From the NCBI GenBank assembly GCA_947446625.1, contig CANFIE010000108.1, positions 1-10,033 on the forward strand: 10,033 bases of DNA. The letters are read 5' to 3'. The notes beneath the pieces were generated by a model. That model saw only the letters and a list, made by a program, of their open reading frames with translations. It searched no databases and was not told the origin of the DNA. Positions 5,405 to 10,033 of this stretch are shown one piece after another; the stretch's first letter is position 1, and every line of letters starts with the position of its first letter. Made by a program: the position numbers and the translations under genes. The stretch comes from Acetobacteraceae bacterium. GTDB lineage: Bacteria; Pseudomonadota; Alphaproteobacteria; Acetobacterales; Acetobacteraceae.

Positions 5405-5767
5405 CTACTGCGGCGTCAGTTCCTCGGTGCCCATGCCGGCACCAATGGTCCAGTAGCCGCGCAGCTTGCCGTCGCGCTGCACCTCAAAGGTGGCCACGCC
5501 CACTTGGCCGCTGGTGGAATAGCCCACGGCCAACACGCCGCCCTGCACCACGCCAAGGCCCTGCACCATCAGGTCGCCTACCTGCCAGGTCACCAGCCAG
5601 GCGGAACCCTCGCCGGCGCGCAGTTGCAACCGGCCCTGATACATCGAGCCATCGGGGTTCTGGCCCTCAACGGCGTAAAAACCTTCACGCATTTGGGCAG
5701 CGGCCGGGGCGGTCAGGGCGGTGGCAAGCCCCAGCGCCAGCAGGCTGCCAAGCAGGAAGCGTCGCAT
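5405..5767 (-). CDS. Small exported protein, function unknown
   Basis: A 120-residue secreted or periplasmic protein. A classic signal peptide occupies residues 1-25: MRR, a hydrophobic Leu/Ala core, then APAAAQ with cleavage likely near Ala24-Gln25. The mature part of about 95 residues looks all-beta, with GxNPDGSxYxG near its start and GYWTIGAGMGTEELTP at the end. This layout resembles small rhizobial proteins annotated, on thin grounds, as fibronectin-binding; that likeness is from memory and says nothing firm about function. There are no cysteines and no obvious catalytic motif. The start at 5767 is chosen over 5830 because it gives the signal peptide; the ribosome binding site (GGGA) is weak. 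It is divergent from glcD and convergent with rpmJ, sharing that gene's terminator. Confidence 0.8.
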   Translation of the reverse strand: MRRFLLGSLLALGLATALTAPAAAQMREGFYAVEGQNPDGSMYQGRLQLRAGEGSAWLVTWQVGDLMVQGLGVVQGGVLAVGYSTSGQVGVATFEVQRDGKLRGYWTIGAGMGTEELTPQ

Positions 5768-5898
5768 GTTATGATCCCGAAGCAAATGTGCCGGGAGACT
5801 GCCGCGCCGCGTCTTTTGCCGCAACCCCAATGGGTGCTTGCCGAACGGCCCCGCCGGCCCGACATTGCCGGAAAGTCCGAAGCTGGAGCGCCCAATCC
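5768..5898. promoter_or_regulatory. Divergent intergenic region upstream of glcDEF
   Basis: A 131-nt region that must hold the glcDEF promoter. TTGCCG (5838-5843), 17 nt, GACATT (5861-5866) is a weak candidate that would start transcription about 25 nt before glcD. TTGCCG occurs three times (5816, 5838, 5865), the first two 22 nt apart, and the first is part of the palindrome TTGCCGCAA (5816-5824). These could be regulator sites, but no glcC-type regulator gene is next to the operon in this window. Confidence 0.3.
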
Positions 5899-7359
5899 AT
5901 GATCCCCTTGCCGGCCCCCAAGCCCGAGGTGCTCGCCGCCCGCGAGCAGATCGTCGCCGCCCTGCGCGCCCTGGTGCCGGGAGACGGCGTCATCAGTGAA
6001 GCCCTGCGCCTGAAGCCCTACGAGACCGATGGCCTGTCCGCCTATCGGCAGCCGCCCATGGCCGTGGTGCTGCCCAACACCACGGAACAGGTGGCCGCGG
6101 TGCTGAAATACTGCAACGAAAAGGGCGTGCGCGTGGTGCCGCGTGGCGCCGGCACCAGCCTCTCAGGCGGCGCCCTGCCGTTGGCCGATGCCGTGGTCAT
6201 GGGCCTGATGCGGATGAACCGCATCAAGGAAGTGGACTACGAAAACCGCCTGGCGGTGGTGGAAGCCGGCGTGACCAACCTCGGCATCACCAAGCATGTG
6301 GAAGCCGATGGCTTCTTCTACGCGCCAGACCCCTCCAGCCAGCTCGCCTGCATGATAGGCGGCAACGTCATGATGAATTCGGGCGGCGCCCATTGCCTGA
6401 AATACGGCGTCACCGCCAACAACCTGCTCGGCCTCACCTTCGTGACCATTGAAGGCGAGATCGTGCAGATCGGCGGCCGCCACCTGGACGCCACGGGCTA
6501 TGACTGGCTCGGCCTCATCACCGGCAGCGAAGGCCAGTTGGGCGTGGTCACGGAAGTCACCGTCCGCATCCTGCGCGGGCCGGAAGGCGCCCGGGCCATG
6601 CTCGCCGCGTTCGATTCCATCGAGGTCGCCGGCCAGGCGGTGGACGCCATCATCGGCAGCGGCATTATCCCGGTCGCGCTGGAGTTCATGGACCGGCCCT
6701 GCATCCATGCCTGCGAGGCCTTCGCCCATGCCGGCTACCCGCTGGATGCCGAGGCGATGCTGATCATCGAGGTTGAGGGCAATGTCGAGGAGCAGGACCG
6801 GCTGCTCGGCTGGATCAAGGAGATCTGCAACCGCTTCAACCCCATCAGCCTGAAGGTGGCGGAAACGGCGGAGGAGAGCCTGGCGATCTGGAAGGGCCGC
6901 AAGGGCGCCTTCGGTGCGGTCGGCCGCATCAGCCCCGACTATCTCTGCATGGACGGCACCATCCCCACCGGGGAACTGCCCTTCGTGCTGAAGCGCATCG
7001 GCGAGATGAGCCAGAGCTACGGCCTGCAGGTGGCCAATGTGTTCCATGCCGGCGACGGCAACCTGCACCCGCTCATCATGTTTGACGCCAACAACGAAGC
7101 CAGCTTCCACGCGGCGGAAAACTTCGGCGCCGATATCCTCAAGCTCTGTGTCGAGGTCGGCGGCTGCCTGACCGGCGAACACGGCGTGGGCATCGAGAAG
7201 CGCGACCTGATGACGGTGCAATTCACCCCGCCCGAGCTTGACCAGATGCGCGACCTGAAGGCAGCGTTCGACCCGCAATGGCTGCTGAACCCGGCCAAGG
7301 TCTTCCCGCTGGAAGGCAATGCGGCGTTTGACATTCAGCCGGTGAACCAGGCCGCATGA
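5899..7359 (+). CDS. glcD: Glycolate oxidase, FAD subunit GlcD
   Basis: A 486-residue FAD-linked oxidase, the catalytic subunit of glycolate oxidase, which converts glycolate (often also D-lactate) to glyoxylate. The N-terminal PCMH/VAO FAD domain contains PRGAGTSLSGGA (81-92), binding the FAD pyrophosphate, and GSEGQLGVVTEV further on. The C-terminal FAD-oxidase domain has the histidine motifs GDGNLHP (385-391) and GEHGVG (426-431), typical of the GlcD/D-lactate dehydrogenase group, then LLNPAKVFP. Length is close to E. coli GlcD (about 499). The ATG at 5899 with GGAG 10 nt upstream matches family N-termini; the same frame runs open another 181 codons upstream, but that part is antisense to the exported protein gene and unlike any GlcD. 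First gene of glcDEF; its stop overlaps the glcE start in ATGA, implying translational coupling. Confidence 0.96.
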   Translation: MIPLPAPKPEVLAAREQIVAALRALVPGDGVISEALRLKPYETDGLSAYRQPPMAVVLPNTTEQVAAVLKYCNEKGVRVVPRGAGTSLSGGALPLADAVVMGLMRMNRIKEVDYENRLAVVEAGVTNLGITKHVEADGFFYAPDPSSQLACMIGGNVMMNSGGAHCLKYGVTANNLLGLTFVTIEGEIVQIGGRHLDATGYDWLGLITGSEGQLGVVTEVTVRILRGPEGARAMLAAFDSIEVAGQAVDAIIGSGIIPVALEFMDRPCIHACEAFAHAGYPLDAEAMLIIEVEGNVEEQDRLLGWIKEICNRFNPISLKVAETAEESLAIWKGRKGAFGAVGRISPDYLCMDGTIPTGELPFVLKRIGEMSQSYGLQVANVFHAGDGNLHPLIMFDANNEASFHAAENFGADILKLCVEVGGCLTGEHGVGIEKRDLMTVQFTPPELDQMRDLKAAFDPQWLLNPAKVFPLEGNAAFDIQPVNQAA

Positions 7360-8531
7360 ACTGCTCGACCATCATCCCCAAGACCGAGGCCGCGGTGGCA
7401 TCCACCGTGCAATCGGCCAGTTCGCTTGGCATCTCGCTGGCCATTGAAGGCAATGGCAGCAAGCGCGGCCTGCTGCGCCCCATGCGCGCCGGCCGCACCA
7501 TCAGCCTGCGCGGGCTCAGCGGCATCACGCTGTATCACCCCACCGAACTCATCATCTCCGCCCAGGCCGGCACGCCGCTGCCCGAGATTGAGGCCGCCCT
7601 GGCCGAGCACGGCCAGCACCTCATCGCCGAACCTCCCGCCCTCACCGCCATGTTCGGCGCCGAACGCCCGGCCACCATCGGCGGCATCGTCGCCACCAAC
7701 CTCTCCGGCCCGCGCCGCATCGCCTGGGGCGCCATGCGGGACCACGTCATGGGCATCCGCGCCGTCAACGGCAAAGGCGAGGTGTTCCGCTCCGGCGGCC
7801 GGGTGCTGAAGAACGTCACCGGCCTGGACCTCTGCAAGCTGCTCACCGGCAGCCACGGCACGCTCGGCATCATCACCGAGGTAACGCTGAAGGTGCTGCC
7901 CGCGCCGCAGGCCACCGGCACCGTCAGCATCCGCGTCGCTTCGCTGGAACAGGGCGTCGCCGCGCTCTCGGCCGGGCTGGGCAGCCCGTTCAGCGTTACC
8001 GGCGCCGCGCTGATACCGGAAGATGGTGGCGGCATCGCCCATCTCCGCATTGAGGATTTCGAACAATCCGTCGCCTATCGCTGCGGCAAGCTGCGCGAGG
8101 CCCTGGCCCGTTTCGGCGAAGCCACGGTGCAGGCGGACAGCGCCGCGCTGTGGCAGGGCATCCGCGAGGCAACCACGCTGGGCGCCACGGCCGAGGAAGC
8201 CATCTGGCGCCTCTCGGTGCAGCCCTCGGCCGCGCCCGCCGTGGTGGCGGCGCTGCGGGCAGCCGGCGGCAGCAAATTCCTGCTCGACTGGGGCGGTGGC
8301 CTCATCTGGGTGGCCGCCGTGGCCAGCGCGGAAGCGCATGCCGCCGTGGTGGCCGCCGCCCTGGCCGCCCAGGGCAGCTACACCCTGTTCCGCGCGCCCG
8401 AGGACCTGCGCGCCAGCGTGCCGGTGATGCCGGACGAACCGCGGGCATTGACCGCCATCGCCCGCCGGGTGAAGGCGGTGATGGACCCCTGCGGCCTGCT
8501 CAACCCCGGTCGCATGCGTGCCGGCCAGTAA
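7356..8531 (+). CDS. glcE: Glycolate oxidase, FAD-binding subunit GlcE
   Basis: A 391-residue second FAD subunit of glycolate oxidase, paired with GlcD. It keeps the PCMH-type FAD fold: EGNGSK (31-36) in place of the GlcD pyrophosphate loop, then TIGGIVATNLSGPRR, and GSHGTLGIITEVTLKVLP as the second FAD strand. The C-terminus ends with the family signature DPCGLLNPGRM. It lacks the histidine motifs of GlcD, as expected for GlcE. It is somewhat longer than E. coli GlcE (about 350). The start overlaps the glcD stop by 4 nt and glcF follows after 16 nt, so the three are one operon and probably produced in similar amounts. Confidence 0.94.
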   Translation: MNCSTIIPKTEAAVASTVQSASSLGISLAIEGNGSKRGLLRPMRAGRTISLRGLSGITLYHPTELIISAQAGTPLPEIEAALAEHGQHLIAEPPALTAMFGAERPATIGGIVATNLSGPRRIAWGAMRDHVMGIRAVNGKGEVFRSGGRVLKNVTGLDLCKLLTGSHGTLGIITEVTLKVLPAPQATGTVSIRVASLEQGVAALSAGLGSPFSVTGAALIPEDGGGIAHLRIEDFEQSVAYRCGKLREALARFGEATVQADSAALWQGIREATTLGATAEEAIWRLSVQPSAAPAVVAALRAAGGSKFLLDWGGGLIWVAAVASAEAHAAVVAAALAAQGSYTLFRAPEDLRASVPVMPDEPRALTAIARRVKAVMDPCGLLNPGRMRAGQ

Positions 8532-8547
8532 CCGGAACTGAGACATC

Positions 8548-9882
8548 ATGCAGACCACCTTCACCGCCGAGCAGCTGAAGGATTCCGCCACGCGGGAATC
8601 CAACACCATCCTGCGCACCTGCGTGCATTGCGGCTTCTGCACCGCCACCTGCCCCACCTTCCAACTGCTGGGTGACGAACTCGACAGCCCGCGTGGCCGC
8701 ATCTACCTGATCAAGGACATGCTGGAGAGTGGCCGCCCCGCCACCGAGGAAGTGGTCCGCCATGTGGACCGCTGCCTGTCCTGCCTCAGCTGCATGACCA
8801 CCTGCCCGAGCGGCGTGAACTACATGCACCTGGTGGACCACGCCCGCGAATACATCGAGCACACCTACCAGCGCCCGCTGCCGGAACGCCTGCTGCGCCG
8901 CACCCTGGCCTTCGTGCTGCCCAAGCCCGGCCGCTTCCGCCTGGCGCTGCGTGGCGCCGCTTTGGCCCGGCCCTTTGTGGGCCTGCTGCCGCAGGGCCTG
9001 TTCCGCACCCGGGTGCAGGCCATGCTGAAGCTGGCGCCCAAGCGCCTGCCGCCGCCCGAGCCGATGCAGCAGCCCCAGGTCCACAAGGCCCAGGGCGAAA
9101 AGCGCGGCCGCGTCGCCCTGCTCACCGGCTGCGCCCAGCAGGTGCTGGACCCCGGCATCAACGCCGCCACCATCCGCCTGCTCACCCGCATGGGCATCGA
9201 GGTGGTCATCCCCCCCGGCCAGGGCTGCTGCGGTGCGCTGACCCACCACATGGGGCAAACGTCCAAATCCATGGCCGCCGCCCGCGCCAATCTGCGCGCC
9301 TGGGGCAAGGCCATCGAGAAGGGCGGGCTGGACGCCGTGGTCATCAACGCCAGCGGCTGCGGCACCACGGTGAAGGATTACGGCTTCATGTTCCGGGATG
9401 AGAAGCCGAAGTGGAAATCCCGCGCCGAGCAGGTTTCCGCCCTGGCCATGGACATCACCGAGGTTCTGGCCAAGTTCAACTACGCGCCGCTGCGCCCGAC
9501 GCCCAACCTTACCGTGGCCTATCACAGCGCCTGTTCGCTGCAACACGGCCAGAAGATCACCGCCCTGCCCAAGCAATTGCTGCAAAAGGCCGGCTTCACG
9601 GTGAAGGAACCGGCGGAAGGCCACCTGTGCTGCGGCAGCGCCGGCACCTACAACCTGATGCAGCCCGAGATCGCCGGCCAGTTGAAGGCCCGCAAGCTGG
9701 AAAACCTCAACCGCACCGGCGCCCAACTCATCGCCGCCGGCAATATCGGCTGCCTGACGCAACTGGGCGATGGCAGCCTGCCCACCGCCCATACCGTGGA
9801 ATTGCTGGACTGGATGGCCGGCGGCCCGGTGCCGCCCGCCGTGCGCGGCGTGCTGGGCGCGCGCCGAGAGCCGGTGGTTTAG
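8548..9882 (+). CDS. glcF: Glycolate oxidase, Fe-S subunit GlcF
   Basis: A 444-residue iron-sulfur subunit that takes electrons from the GlcD/GlcE flavins towards the quinone pool. Two 4Fe-4S motifs of ferredoxin type lie at C25-C28-C31-C35-Pro and C76-C79-C82-C86-Pro, both with canonical spacing. Two CCG domains follow, marked by GCAQQ with GQGCCGALTHH, then a central SGCGTT, and HSACSLQHG with HLCCGSAGTY. The organisation is that of GlpC/HdrD proteins, and it is a distant relative of the Fe-S protein at the left edge. There are no membrane helices; association with the inner membrane is expected from the family. It is longer than E. coli GlcF (about 407) owing partly to a linker rich in Pro and Gln before residue 190. 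The ATG at 8548 has GGAA about 10 nt upstream. Last certain gene of the operon. Confidence 0.96.
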   Translation: MQTTFTAEQLKDSATRESNTILRTCVHCGFCTATCPTFQLLGDELDSPRGRIYLIKDMLESGRPATEEVVRHVDRCLSCLSCMTTCPSGVNYMHLVDHAREYIEHTYQRPLPERLLRRTLAFVLPKPGRFRLALRGAALARPFVGLLPQGLFRTRVQAMLKLAPKRLPPPEPMQQPQVHKAQGEKRGRVALLTGCAQQVLDPGINAATIRLLTRMGIEVVIPPGQGCCGALTHHMGQTSKSMAAARANLRAWGKAIEKGGLDAVVINASGCGTTVKDYGFMFRDEKPKWKSRAEQVSALAMDITEVLAKFNYAPLRPTPNLTVAYHSACSLQHGQKITALPKQLLQKAGFTVKEPAEGHLCCGSAGTYNLMQPEIAGQLKARKLENLNRTGAQLIAAGNIGCLTQLGDGSLPTAHTVELLDWMAGGPVPPAVRGVLGARREPVV

Positions 9883-9891
9883 GGCACGCCG

Positions 9892-9922
9892 GCCGGAATT
9901 AACCTGCCCGCAACCTTCCGGC
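9892..9922 (+). terminator. Weak inverted repeat after glcF
   Basis: GCCGGAA (9892-9898) and TTCCGGC (9916-9922) form a perfect 7-bp stem with a 17-nt loop, 9 nt after the glcF stop. There is no T-tract. It may be a weak or Rho-assisted stop or an mRNA-stabilising hairpin. Confidence 0.3.
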
Positions 9923-9934
9923 ATGCGATGAAGC

Positions 9935-9963
9935 TTGACGCGACCCCGCCCGGTCGGTTCGAT
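9935..9963 (+). promoter_or_regulatory. Candidate promoter before the right-edge gene
   Basis: TTGACG (9935-9940), a 17-nt spacer and TTCGAT (9958-9963). It stands about 53 nt before the probable gene start at 10016. The -35 is good and the -10 poor. It suggests that the next gene may be transcribed apart from glcDEF. Confidence 0.35.
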
Positions 9964-10015
9964 CACCGCGCAAAGCAGGCTGGGCAGTCCCGGCTGCTAT
10001 TCGGGGGGCAGGGCA

Positions 10016-10033
10016 ATGCGGCAACTGAAGACC
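10016..10033 (+). CDS. Probable gene start cut by the right edge
   Basis: ATG at 10016 opens a frame reading MRQLKT to the window end, preceded by a purine-rich GGGGGGCAGGGCA that can serve as ribosome binding site. Six codons are too few to name the product. The alternative ATG at 9928 has no ribosome binding site and gives an implausible peptide. Confidence 0.4.

Noticed and set aside
5356..5898. 181-codon N-terminal extension of glcD
   Set aside because: It covers the antisense of the exported protein gene and part of the rpmJ terminator. It is rich in Arg/Pro/Ala and unlike any GlcD; the ATG at 5899 fits the family and has a ribosome binding site.
7335..8702. 455-residue open frame on the minus strand
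   Set aside because: It is antisense to glcE and the start of glcF, with low-complexity His/Gly/Ala composition.
8500..9966. 488-residue open frame on the minus strand
   Set aside because: It is antisense to glcF, whose cluster motifs are intact. It is a shadow.
9928..10033. Open frame from ATG at 9928 to the window end
   Set aside because: No ribosome binding site, and the peptide is Gly/Gln/Arg-rich with no family look. The ATG at 10016 is a better start.

Overview
This is about 10 kb of a GC-rich bacterial chromosome. The genes look alphaproteobacterial, and Rhodospirillales-like is my best guess. The support is a 41-residue zinc-free L36 protein, a rubrerythrin beside a GlpC-like Fe-S protein, and a glcDEF operon of alphaproteobacterial type. 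No marker fixes the genus. I see no mobile element, CRISPR array, rRNA or tRNA. The many long overlapping open frames on opposite strands are GC-driven shadows.

Layout. On the minus strand at 1-1796 sit a rubrerythrin without a rubredoxin domain and, downstream of it, a GlpC/HdrD-like Fe-S protein cut by the left edge. They are divergent from a plus-strand acyl-CoA dehydrogenase-fold protein (2019-3245), followed by a class IV branched-chain aminotransferase (3352-4428). Two hairpin terminators separate that gene from a convergent cupin gene (4579-5091, minus). Divergent from the cupin is the small gene rpmJ (5196-5321), behind a TTGACA promoter and ending at a textbook terminator. That terminator probably also serves a convergent gene for a small exported protein (5405-5767, minus). 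The right third is a glycolate oxidase operon, glcD-glcE-glcF (5899-9882). A further gene probably begins at 10016.

How it works together. GlcDEF oxidises glycolate to glyoxylate and passes electrons through FAD subunits and Fe-S clusters to the respiratory chain. The rubrerythrin and Fe-S pair suggests a peroxide-detoxification or electron-transfer unit: the diiron protein has no rubredoxin of its own, and the Fe-S protein is a candidate redox partner.

The most interesting gene is the acyl-CoA dehydrogenase homologue at 2019-3245. It lacks the catalytic glutamate at both positions used in the family. It has Gly368 and Gln246 there, and Arg83 in the place expected for 3-sulfinopropionyl-CoA desulfinase. 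It is therefore probably a desulfinase (organosulfur catabolism giving propionyl-CoA and sulfite) or another non-dehydrogenating member, not an ordinary beta-oxidation enzyme. No other sulfur gene is visible beside it.
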